Shown piece after piece: positions 50,868-63,400 of a stretch of DNA of 64,000 bases (positions within the stretch are counted from its first letter, which is position 1; each line of letters begins with the position of its first letter). The DNA lies in the NCBI GenBank assembly GCA_947652605.1, contig CANTFG010000111.1, forward strand, positions 1-64,000, given 5' to 3'. The notes below the pieces were generated by a model. That model did not search any database, was not told the origin of the DNA, and was given only the letters and a program-made list of their open reading frames with translations. Both the position numbers and the translations under genes were made by a program. The DNA is from Elmis aenea. Its lineage: Eukaryota > Arthropoda > Insecta > Coleoptera > Elmidae.

Positions 50868-51759
50868 TTGAAAATTTTGAAATTTTTTTCGAAAACGGCT
50901 CGTTAAATTTTGTTCAAATTTTAGCATATTATAGAGTTTAATTTTCTTAGTATAATGCCGTTTGTTTCAACTAGTTTGAAATTTAATTTACAAAGTTATT
51001 CAAAAAAGTAAAAATTTTGAAAATTTTGAATTTTTTTCTCGAAAACGGCTCATACGATTTTGTTCAAATTTTAGTATGTTATAGAATTTTATTTTCTTAG
51101 TATAATGCCGTTTGTTTCAACTAGTTTGAAATTTAATTTACAAAGTTATTATAAAATTAAAAATTTTGAAATTTTTTTTCGAAAACGGCTCGTTACATTT
51201 TGTTCAAATTTTAGCATGTTATAGAGTTTAATTTTCTTAGTATAATGCCGTTTGTTTCAACTAGTTTGAAATTTAATTTACAAAGTTATTCAAAAAAGTA
51301 AAAATTTTGAAAATTTTGAATTTTTTTCTCGAAAACGGCTCATACGATTTTGTTCAAATTTTAGTATGTTATAGAGTTTTATTTTCTTAGTATAATGCCG
51401 TTTGTTTCAACTAGTTTGAAATTTAATTTACAAAGTTATTCAAAAAAGTAAAAATTTTGAAAATTTTGAATTTTTTTCTCGAAAACGGCTCATACGATTT
51501 TGTTCAAATTTTAGTATGTTATAGAGTTTTATTTTCTTAGTATAATGCCGTTTGTTTCAACTAGTTTGAAATTTAATTTACAAAGTTATTCAAAAAAGTA
51601 AAAATTTTGAAATTTTTGAATTTTTTTCTCGAAAACGGCTCATACGATTTTGTTCAAATTTTAGTATGTTATAGAGTTTTATTTTCTTAGTAAAATGCCG
51701 TTTGTTTCAACTAGTTTGAAATTTAATTTACAAAGTTATTCAAAAAATTTAAAATTTTG

Positions 51760-54460
51760 AAAATTTTGAATTTTTTTTTCGAAAACGGCTTGTTACATTT
51801 TGTTCAAATTTTAGCATGTTATAGAGTTTAATTTTCTTAGTATAATGCCGTTTGTTTCAACTAGTTTGAAATTTAATTTACAAAGTTATTCAAAAAAGTA
51901 AAAATTTTGAAAATTTTGAATTTTTTTCTCGAAAACGGCTCATACGATTTTGTTCAAATTTTAGTATGTTATAGAGTTTTATTTTCTTAGTATAATGCCG
52001 TTTGTTTCAACTAGTTTGAAATTTAATTTACAAAGTTATTCAAAAAATTAAAAATTTTGAAAATTTTGAATTTTTTTCTCGAAAACGGCTCATACGATTT
52101 TGTTCAAATTTTAGTATGTTATAGAGTTTTATTTTCTTAGTATAATGCCGTTTGTTTCAACTAGTTTGAAATTTAATTTACAAAGTTATTCAAAAAAGTA
52201 AAAATTTTGAAAATTTTGAATTTTTTTCTCGAAAACGGCTCATACGATTTTGTTCAAATTTTAGTATGTTATAGAGTTTTATTTTCTTAGTATAATGCCG
52301 TTTGTTTCAACTAGTTTAAAATTTAATTTACAAAGTTATTCAAAAAATTAAAAATTTTGAAAATTTTGAAATTTTTTCTCGAAAACGGCTCATACGATTT
52401 TGTTCAAATTTTAGTATGTTATAGAGTTTTATTTTCTTAGTATAATGCCGTTTGTTTCAACTAGTTTGAAATTTAATTTACAAAGTTATTCAAAAAAGTA
52501 AAAATTTTGAAATTTTTGAATTTTTTTCTCGAAAACGGCTCATACGATTTTGTTCAAATTTTAGTATGTTATAGAGTTTTATTTTCTTAGTAAAATGCCG
52601 TTTGTTTCAACTAGTTTGAAATTTAATTTACAAAGTTATTCAAAAAATTTAAAATTTTGAAAATTTTGAATTTTTTTTTCGAAAACGGCTTGTTACATTT
52701 TGTTCAAATTTTAGCATGTTATAGAGTTTAATTTTCTTAGTATAATGCCGTTTGTTTCAACTAGTTTGAAATTTAATTTACAAAGTTATTCAAAAAAGTA
52801 AAAATTTTGAAAATTTTGAATTTTTTTCTCGAAAACGGCTCATACGATTTTGTTCAAATTTTAGTATGTTATAGAGTTTTATTTTCTTAGTATAATGCCG
52901 TTTGTTTCAACTAGTTTGAAATTTAATTTACAAAGTTATTCAAAAAATTAAAAATTTTGAAAATTTTGAATTTTTTTCTCGAAAACGGCTCATACGATTT
53001 TGTTCAAATTTTAGTATGTTATAGAGTTTTATTTTCTTAGTATAATGCCGTTTGTTTCAACTAGTTTGAAATTTAATTTACAAAGTTATTCAAAAAAGTA
53101 AAAATTTTGAAAATTTTGAATTTTTTTCTCGAAAACGGCTCATACGATTTTGTTCAAATTTTAGTATGTTATAGAGTTTTATTTTCTTAGTATAATGCCG
53201 TTTGTTTCAACTAGTTTAAAATTTAATTTACAAAGTTATTCAAAAAATTAAAAATTTTGAAAATTTTGAAATTTTTTTCTCGAAAACGGCTCATACGATT
53301 TTGTTCAAATTTTAGTATGTTATAGAGTTTTATTTTCTTAGTATAATGCCGTTTGTTTCAACTAGTTTGAAATTTAATTTACAAAGTTATTCAAAAAAGT
53401 AAAAATTTTGAAATTTTTGAATTTTTTTCTCGAAAACGGCTCATACGATTTTGTTCAAATTTTAGTATGTTATAGAGTTTTATTTTCTTAGTAAAATGCC
53501 GTTTGTTTCAACTAGTTTGAAATTTAATTTACAAAGTTATTCAAAAAATTTAAAATTTTGAAAATTTTGAATTTTTTTTTCGAAAACGGCTTGTTACATT
53601 TTGTTCAAATTTTAGCATGTTATAGAGTTTAATTTTCTTAGTATAATGCCGTTTGTTTCAACTAGTTTGAAATTTAATTTACAAAGTTATTCAAAAAAGT
53701 AAAAATTTTGAAAATTTTGAATTTTTTTCTCGAAAACGGCTCATACGATTTTGTTCAAATTTTAGTATGTTATAGAGTTTTATTTTCTTAGTATAATGCC
53801 GTTTGTTTCAACTAGTTTGAAATTTAATTTACAAAGTTATTCAAAAAATTAAAAATTTTGAAAATTTTGAATTTTTTTCTCGAAAACGGCTCATACGATT
53901 TTGTTCAAATTTTAGTATGTTATAGAGTTTTATTTTCTTAGTATAATGCCGTTTGTTTCAACTAGTTTGAAATTTAATTTACAAAGTTATTCAAAAAAGT
54001 AAAAATTTTGAAAATTTTGAATTTTTTTCTCGAAAACGGCTCATACGATTTTGTTCAAATTTTAGTATGTTATAGAGTTTTATTTTCTTAGTATAATGCC
54101 GTTTGTTTCAACTAGTTTAAAATTTAATTTACAAAGTTATTCAAAAAATTAAAAATTTTGAAAATTTTGAAATTTTTTCTCGAAAACGGCTCATACGATT
54201 TTGTTCAAATTTTAGTATGTTATAGAGTTTTATTTTCTTAGTATAATGCCGTTTGTTTCAACTAGTTTGAAATTTAATTTACAAAGTTATTCAAAAAAGT
54301 AAAAATTTTGAAATTTTTGAATTTTTTTCTCGAAAACGGCTCATACGATTTTGTTCAAATTTTAGTATGTTATAGAGTTTTATTTTCTTAGTAAAATGCC
54401 GTTTGTTTCAACTAGTTTGAAATTTAATTTACAAAGTTATTCAAAAAATTTAAAATTTTG
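51760..54460 (+). repeat. 6-mer HOR of 900 bp, three tandem copies in superblock 3
   Basis: Bt cores lie near 51,789, 52,689, 53,590 and 54,490. The order and the alternating six- or seven-T fifth monomer match the series in the other two superblocks. Confidence 0.87.
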
Positions 54461-56707
54461 AAAATTTTGAATTTTTTTTTCGAAAACGGCTTGTTACATT
54501 TTGTTCAAATTTTAGCATGTTATAGAGTTTAATTTTCTTAGTATAATGCCGTTTGTTTCAACTAGTTTGAAATTTAATTTACAAAGTTATTCAAAAAAGT
54601 AAAAATTTTGAAAATTTTGAATTTTTTTCTCGAAAACGGCTCATACGATTTTGTTCAAATTTTAGTATGTTATAGAGTTTTATTTTCTTAGTATAATGCC
54701 GTTTGTTTCAACTAGTTTGAAATTTAATTTACAAAGTTATTCAAAAAATTAAAAATTTTGAACATTTTGAATTTTTTTCTCGAAAACGGCTCATACGATT
54801 TTGTTCAAATTTTAGTATGTTATAGAGTTTTATTTTCTTAGTATAATGCCGTTTGTTTCAACTAGTTTGAAATTTAATTTACAAAGTTATTCAAAAAAGT
54901 AAAAATTTTGAAAATTTTGAATTTTTTTCTCGAAAACGGCTCATACGATTTTGTTCAAATTTTAGTATGTTATAGAGTTTTATTTTCTTAGTATAATGCC
55001 GTTTGTTTCAACTAGTTTGAAATTTAATTTACAAAGTTATTCAAAAAATTAAAAATTTTGAAAATTTTGAAATTTTTTTTCGAAAACGGCTCGTTACATT
55101 TTGTTCAAATTTTAGCATGTTATAGAGTTTAATTTTCTTAGTATAATGCCGTTTGTTTCAAATAGTTTGAAATTTAATTTACAAAGTTATTCAAAAAATT
55201 AAAAATTTTGAAAATTTTGAATTTTTTTCTCGAAAACGGCTCATACGATTTTGTTCAAATTTTAGTATGTTATAGAGTTTTATTTTCTTAGTATAATGCC
55301 GTTTGTTTCAACTAGTTTGAAATTTAATTTACAAAGTTATTCAAAAAAGTAAAAATTTTGAAAATTTTGAATTTTTTTCTCGAAAACGGCTCATACGATT
55401 TTGTTCAAATTTTAGTATGTTATAGAGTTTTATTTTCTTAGTATAATGCCGTTTGTTTCAACTAGTTTGAAATTTAATTTACAAAGTTATTCAAAAAATT
55501 AAAAATTTTGAAAATTTTGAAATTTTTTTTCGAAAACGGCTCGTTACATTTTGTTCAAATTTTAGCATGTTATAGAGTTTTATTTTCTTAGTATAATGCC
55601 GTTTGTTTCAACTAGTTTGAAATTTAATTTACAAAGTTATTCAAAAAAGTAAAAATTTTGAAAATTTTGAATTTTTTTCTCGAAAACGGCTCATACGATT
55701 TTGTTCAAATTTTAGTATGTTATAGAGTTTTATTTTCTTAGTATAATGCCGTTTGTTTCAACTAGTTTGAAATTTAATTTACAAAGTTATTCAAAAAATT
55801 AAAAATTTTGAAAATTTTGAAATTTTTTTTCGAAAACGGCTCGTTACATTTTGTTCAAATTTTAGCATGTTATAGAGTTTAATTTTCTTAGTATAATGCC
55901 GTTTGTTTCAAATAGTTTGAAATTTAATTTACAAAGTTATTCAAAAAAGTAAAAATTTTGAAAATTTTGAATTTTTTTCTCGAAAACGGCTCATACGATT
56001 TTGTTCAAATTTTAGTATGTTATAGAGTTTTATTTTCTTAGTATAATGCCGTTTGTTTCAACTAGTTTGAAATTTAATTTACAAAGTTATTCAAAAAAGT
56101 AAAAATTTTGAAATTTTTGAATTTTTTTCTCGAAAACGGCTCATACGATTTTGTTCAAATTTTAGTATGTTATAGAGTTTTATTTTCTTAGTAAAATGCC
56201 GTTTGTTTCAACTAGTTTGAAATTTAATTTACAAAGTTATTCAAAAAATTTAAAATTTTGAAAATTTTGAATTTTTTTTTCGAAAACGGCTTGTTACATT
56301 TTGTTCAAATTTTAGCATGTTATAGAGTTTAATTTTCTTAGTATAATGCCGTTTGTTTCAACTAGTTTGAAATTTAATTTACAAAGTTATTCAAAAAAGT
56401 AAAAATTTTGAAAATTTTGAATTTTTTTCTCGAAAACGGCTCATACGATTTTGTTCAAATTTTAGTATGTTATAGAGTTTTATTTTCTTAGTATAATGCC
56501 GTTTGTTTCAACTAGTTTGAAATTTAATTTACAAAGTTATTCAAAAAAGTAAAAATTTTGAAAATTTTGAATTTTTTTCTCGAAAACGGCTCATACGATT
56601 TTGTTCAAATTTTAGTATGTTATAGAGTTTTATTTTCTTAGTATAATGCCGTTTGTTTCAACTAGTTTGAAATTTAATTTACAAAGTTATTCAAAAAATT
56701 AAAAATT

Positions 56708-59700
56708 TTGAAAATTTTGAAATTTTTTTCGAAAACGGCTCGTTACATTTTGTTCAAATTTTAGCATGTTATAGAGTTTAATTTTCCTAGTATAATGCCG
56801 TTTGTTTCAACTAGTTTGAAATTTAATTTACAAAGTTATTCAAAAAAGTAAAAATTTTGAAAATTTTGAATTTTTTTCTCGAAAACGGCTCATACGATTT
56901 TGTTCAAATTTTAGTATGTTATAGAATTTTATTTTCTTAGTATAATGCCGTTTGTTTCAACTAGTTTGAAATTTAATTTACAAAGTTATTATAAAATTAA
57001 AAATTTTGAAATTTTTTTTCGAAAACGGCTCGTTACATTTTGTTCAAATTTTAGCATGTTATAGAGTTTAATTTTCTTAGTATAATGCCGTTTGTTTCAA
57101 CTAGTTTGAAATTTAATTTACAAAGTTATTCAAAAAAGTAAAAATTTTGAAAATTTTGAATTTTTTTCTCGAAAACGGCTCATACGATTTTGTTCAAATT
57201 TTAGTATGTTATAGAGTTTTATTTTCTTAGTATAATGCCGTTTGTTTCAACTAGTTTGAAATTTAATTTACAAAGTTATTCAAAAAAGTAAAAATTTTGA
57301 AAATTTTGAATTTTTTTCTCGAAAACGGCTCATACGATTTTGTTCAAATTTTAGTATGTTATAGAGTTTTATTTTCTTAGTATAATGCCGTTTGTTTCAA
57401 CTAGTTTGAAATTTAATTTACAAAGTTATTCAAAAAAGTAAAAATTTTGAAAATTTTGAATTTTTTTCTCGAAAACGGCTCATACGATTTTGTTCAAATT
57501 TTAGTATGTTATAGAGTTTTATTTTCTTAGTAAAATGCCGTTTGTTTCAACTAGTTTGAAATTTAATTTACAAAGTTATTCAAAAAATTTAAAATTTTGA
57601 AAATTTTGAATTTTTTTTTCGAAAACGGCTTGTTACATTTTGTTCAAATTTTAGCATGTTATAGAGTTTAATTTTCTTAGTATAATGCCGTTTGTTTCAA
57701 CTAGTTTGAAATTTAATTTACAAAGTTATTCAAAAAAGTAAAAATTTTGAAAATTTTGAATTTTTTTCTCGAAAACGGCTCATACGATTTTGTTCAAATT
57801 TTAGTATGTTATAGAGTTTTATTTTTTTAGTATAATGCCGTTTGTTTCAACTAGTTTGAAATTTAATTTACAAAGTTATTCAAAAAAGTAAAAATTTTGA
57901 AAATTTTGAATTTTTTTCTCGAAAACGGCTCATACGATTTTGTTCAAATTTTAGTATGTTATAGAGTTTTATTTTCTTAGTATAATGCCGTTTGTTTCAA
58001 CTAGTTTGAAATTTAATTTACAAAGTTATTCAAAAAAGTAAAAATTTTGAAAATTTTGAATTTTTTTCTCGAAAACGGCTCATACGATTTTGTTCAAATT
58101 TTAGTATGTTATAGAGTTTTATTTTCTTAGTATAATGCCGTTTGTTTCAACTAGTTTGAAATTTAATTTACAAAGTTATTCAAAAAAGTAAAAATTTTGA
58201 AAATTTTGAATTTTTTTCTCGAAAACGGCTCATACGATTTTGTTCAAATTTTAGTATGTTATAGAGTTTTATTTTCTTAGTATAATGCCGTTTGTTTCAA
58301 CTAGTTTGAAATTTAATTTACAAAGTTATTCAAAAAATTAAAAATTTTGAAAATTTTGAAATTTTTTTCGAAAACGGCTCGTTACATTTTGTTCAAATTT
58401 TAGCATGTTATAGAGTTTAATTTTCCTAGTATAATGCCGTTTGTTTCAACTAGTTTGAAATTTAATTTACAAAGTTATTCAAAAAAGTAAAAATTTTGAA
58501 AATTTTGAATTTTTTTCTCGAAAACGGCTCATACGATTTTGTTCAAATTTTAGTATGTTATAGAATTTTATTTTCTTAGTATAATGCCGTTTGTTTCAAC
58601 TAGTTTGAAATTTAATTTACAAAGTTATTATAAAATTAAAAATTTTGAAATTTTTTTTCGAAAACGGCTCGTTACATTTTGTTCAAATTTTAGCATGTTA
58701 TAGAGTTTAATTTTCTTAGTATAATGCCGTTTGTTTCAACTAGTTTGAAATTTAATTTACAAAGTTATTCAAAAAAGTAAAAATTTTGAAAATTTTGAAT
58801 TTTTTTCTCGAAAACGGCTCATACGATTTTGTTCAAATTTTAGTATGTTATAGAGTTTTATTTTCTTAGTATAATGCCGTTTGTTTCAACTAGTTTGAAA
58901 TTTAATTTACAAAGTTATTCAAAAAAGTAAAAATTTTGAAAATTTTGAATTTTTTTCTCGAAAACGGCTCATACGATTTTGTTCAAATTTTAGTATGTTA
59001 TAGAGTTTTATTTTCTTAGTATAATGCCGTTTGTTTCAACTAGTTTGAAATTTAATTTACAAAGTTATTCAAAAAAGTAAAAATTTTGAAAATTTTGAAT
59101 TTTTTTCTCGAAAACGGCTCATACGATTTTGTTCAAATTTTAGTATGTTATAGAGTTTTATTTTCTTAGTAAAATGCCGTTTGTTTCAACTAGTTTGAAA
59201 TTTAATTTACAAAGTTATTCAAAAAATTTAAAATTTTGAAAATTTTGAATTTTTTTTTCGAAAACGGCTTGTTACATTTTGTTCAAATTTTAGCATGTTA
59301 TAGAGTTTAATTTTCTTAGTATAATGCCGTTTGTTTCAACTAGTTTGAAATTTAATTTACAAAGTTATTCAAAAAAGTAAAAATTTTGAAAATTTTGAAT
59401 TTTTTTCTCGAAAACGGCTCATACGATTTTGTTCAAATTTTAGTATGTTATAGAGTTTTATTTTCTTAGTATAATGCCGTTTGTTTCAACTAGTTTGAAA
59501 TTTAATTTACAAAGTTATTCAAAAAAGTAAAAATTTTGAAAATTTTGAATTTTTTTCTCGAAAACGGCTCATACGATTTTGTTCAAATTTTAGTATGTTA
59601 TAGAGTTTTATTTTCTTAGTAAAATGCCGTTTGTTTCAACTAGTTTGAAATTTAATTTACAAAGTTATTCAAAAAATTTAAAATTTTGAAAATTTTGAAT

Positions 59701-59985
59701 TTTTTTTTCGAAAACGGCTTGTTACATTTTGTTCAAATTTTAGCATGTTATAGAGTTTAATTTTCTTAGTATAATGCCGTTTGTTTCAACTAGTTTGAAA
59801 TTTAATTTACAAAGTTATTCAAAAAAGTAAAAATTTTGAAAATTTTGAATTTTTTTCTCGAAAACGGCTCATACGATTTTGTTCAAATTTTAGTATGTTA
59901 TAGAGTTTTATTTTTTTAGTATAATGCCGTTTGTTTCAACTAGTTTGAAATTTAATTTACAAAGTTATTCAAAAAAGTAAAAATT
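56708..59985 (+). repeat. 11-mer HOR of 1,639 bp, one full and one modified copy
   Basis: The first unit is 56,708-58,346, with order B(TTCCTAGT), A(TTATAAAATTA), short B, A, A, A', Bt, A, A, A, A. TTCCTAGT recurs at 56,786 and 58,425 and the TTATAAAATTA label at 56,991 and 58,630. The unit equals the 1,339-bp 9-mer plus two A monomers (300 bp). The second unit, from 58,347, has an extra Bt-A-A' trio (450 bp): Bt cores at about 59,268 and 59,718, and TATTTTTTTAG recurs at 57,821 and 59,911, which is 1,639 plus ~450. Confidence 0.86.
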
Positions 59986-60400
59986 TTGAAAATTTTGAAT
60001 TTTTTTCTCGAAAACGGCTCATACGATTTTGTTCAAATTTTAGTATGTTATAGAGTTTTATTTTCTTAGTATAATGCCGTTTGTTTCAACTAGTTTGAAA
60101 TTTAATTTACAAAGTTATTCAAAAAAGTAAAAATTTTGAAAATTTTGAATTTTTTTCTCGAAAACGGCTCATACGATTTTGTTCAAATTTTAGTATGTTA
60201 TAGAATTTTATTTTCTTAGTATAATGCCGTTTGTTTCAACTAGTTTGAAATTTAATTTACAAAGTTATTATAAAATTAAAAATTTTGAAATTTTTTTTCG
60301 AAAACGGCTCGTTACATTTTGTTCAAATTTTAGCATGTTATAGAGTTTAATTTTCTTAGTATAATGCCGTTTGTTTCAACTAGTTTGAAATTTAATTTAC
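59986..60400 (+). repeat. Junction segment between 11-mers and the distal copy
   Basis: Three A-B monomers are read here as A, A(TTATAAAATTA at 60,270) and short B. In every 9-mer and 11-mer the TTATAAAATTA monomer follows a B; here it follows an A monomer. That marks a rearranged junction. No other element is present. Confidence 0.72.
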
Positions 60401-63400
60401 AAAGTTATTCAAAAAAGTAAAAATTTTGAAAATTTTGAATTTTTTTCTCGAAAACGGCTCATACGATTTTGTTCAAATTTTAGTATGTTATAGAGTTTTA
60501 TTTTCTTAGTATAATGCCGTTTACTTCAACTAGCTTGAAATTTAATTTACAAAGTTATTCAAAAAATTAAAAATTTTGAAAATTTTGAATTTTTTTCTCG
60601 AAAACGGCTCATACGATTTTGTTCAAATTTTAGTATGTTATAGAGTTTTATTTTCTTAGTAAAATGCCGTTTGTTTCAACTAGTTTGAAATTTAATTTAC
60701 AAAGTTATTCAAAAAATTAAAAATTTTGAAAATTTTGAAATTTTTTTTCGAAAACGGCTCGTTACATTTTGTTCAAATTTTAGCATGTTATAGAGTTTAA
60801 TTTTCTTAGTATAATGCCGTTTGTTTCAACTAGTTTGAAATTTAATTTACAAAGTTATTCAAAAAATTAAAAATTTTGAAAATTTTGAAATTTTTTTCGA
60901 AAACGGCTCGTTAAATTTTGTTCAAATTTTAGCATGTTATAGAGTTTAATTTTCTTAGTATAATGCCGTTTGTTTCAACTAGTTTGAAATTTAATTTACA
61001 AAGTTATTCAAAAAAGTAAAAATTTTGAAAATTTTGAATTTTTTTCTCGAAAACGGCTCATACGATTTTGTTCAAATTTTAGTATGTTATAGAATTTTAT
61101 TTTCTTAGTATAATGCCGTTTGTTTCAACTAGTTTGAAATTTAATTTACAAAGTTATTATAAAATTAAAAATTTTGAAATTTTTTTTCGAAAACGGCTCG
61201 TTACATTTTGTTCAAATTTTAGCATGTTATAGAGTTTAATTTTCTTAGTATAATGCCGTTTGTTTCAACTAGTTTGAAATTTAATTTACAAAGTTATTCA
61301 AAAAAGTAAAAATTTTGAAAATTTTGAATTTTTTTCACGAAAACGGCTCATACGATTTTGTTCAAATTTTAGTATGTTATAGAGTTTTATTTTCTTAGTA
61401 TAATGCCGTTTGTTTCAACTAGTTTGAAATTTAATTTACAAAGTTATTCAAAAAAGTAAAAATTTTGAAAATTTTGAATTTTTTTCTCGAAAACGGCTCA
61501 TACGATTTTGTTCAAATTTTAGTATGTTATAGAGTTTTATTTTCTTAGTATAATGCCGTTTGTTTCAACTAGTTTGAAATTTAATTTACAAAGTTATTCA
61601 AAAAAGTAAAAATTTTGAAATTTTTGAATTTTTTTCTCGAAAACGGCTCATACGATTTTGTTCAAATTTTAGTATGTTATAGAGTTTTATTTTCTTAGTA
61701 AAATGCCGTTTGTTTCAACTAGTTTGAAATTTAATTTACAAAGTTATTCAAAAAATTTAAAATTTTGAAAATTTTGAATTTTTTTTTCGAAAACGGCTTG
61801 TTACATTTTGTTCAAATTTTAGCATGTTATAGAGTTTAATTTTCTTAGTATAATGCCGTTTGTTTCAACTAGTTTGAAATTTAATTTACAAAGTTATTCA
61901 AAAAAGTAAAAATTTTGAAAATTTTGAATTTTTTTCTCGAAAACGGCTCATACGATTTTGTTCAAATTTTAGTATGTTATAGAGTTTTATTTTCTTAGTA
62001 TAATGCCGTTTGTTTCAACTAGTTTGAAATTTAATTTACAAAGTTATTCAAAAAAGTAAAAATTTTGAAAATTTTGATTTTTTTTCTCGAAAACGGCTCA
62101 TACGATTTTGTTCAAATTTTAGTATGTTATAGAGTTTTATTTTCTTAGTATAATGCCGTTTGTTTCAACTAGTTTGAAATTTAATTTACAAAGTTATTCA
62201 AAAAATTAAAAATTTTGAAAATTTTGAAATTTTTTTCGAAAACGGCTCGTTACATTTTGTTCAAATTTTAGCATGTTATAGAGTTTAATTTTCTTAGTAT
62301 AATGCCGTTTGTTTCAACTAGTTTGAAATTTAATTTACAAAGTTATTCAAAAAAGTAAAAATTTTGAAAATTTTGAATTTTTTTCTCGAAAACGGCTCAT
62401 ACGATTTTGTTCAAATTTTAGTATGTTATAGAGTTTTATTTTCTTAGTATAATGCCGTTTGTTTCAACTAGTTTGAAATTTAATTTACAAAGTTATTCAA
62501 AAAATTAAAAATTTTGAAAATTTTGAATTTTTTTCTCGAAAACGGCTCATACGATTTTGTTCAAATTTTAGTATGTTATAGAGTTTTATTTTCTTAGTAA
62601 AATGCCGTTTGTTTCAACTAGTTTGAAATTTAATTTACAAAGTTATTCAAAAAATTAAAAATTTTGAAAATTTTGAAATTTTTTTTTGAAAACGGCTCGT
62701 TACATTTTGTTCAAATTTTAGCATGTTATAGAGTTTAATTTTCTTAGTATAATGCCGTTTGTTTCAACTAGTTTGAAATTTAATTTACAAAGTTATTCAA
62801 AAAAGTAAAAATTTTGAAAATTTTGAATTTTTTTCTCGAAATCGGCTTATACGATTTTGTTCAAATTTTAGTATGTTATAGAGTTTTATTTTCTTAGTAT
62901 AATGCCGTTTGTTTCAACTGGTTTGAAATTTAATTTACAAAGTTATTCAAAAAATTAAAAATTTTGAAAATTTTGAAATTTTTTTTCGAAAACGGCTCGT
63001 TACATTTTGTTCAAATTTTAGCATGTTATAGAGTTTAATTTTCTTAGTATAATGCCGTTTGTTTCAACTAGTTTGAAATTTAATTTACAAAGTTATTCAA
63101 AAAAGTAAAAATTTTGAAAATTTTGAATTTTTTTCTCGAAAACGGCTCATACGATTTTGTTCAAATTTTAGTATGTTATAGAGTTTTATTTTCTTAGTAT
63201 AATGCCGTTTGTTTCAACTAGTTTGAAATTTAATTTACAAAGTTATTCAAAAAATTAAAAATTTTGAAATTTTTTTTCGAAAACGGCTCGTTACATTTTG
63301 TTCAAATTTTAGCATATTATAGAGTTTAAATTTCTTAGTATAATGCCGTTTGTTTCAACTAGTTTGAAATGTAATTTACAAAGTTATTCAAAAAAGTAAA

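Larger units (their letters stand above)
46850..56860 (+). repeat. Superblock 3, incomplete (~10 kb)
   Basis: This matches superblock 2 at a constant 12,697-bp offset. GTTAAAT is at 46,884, 49,562 and 50,901, the TTATAAAATTA label at 47,134, 48,473, 49,812 and 51,151, GAACATTTT at 54,763 and TTCCTAGT at 56,786. After TTCCTAGT the sequence does not continue as in superblocks 1 or 2 but enters an 11-mer HOR. Confidence 0.9.
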
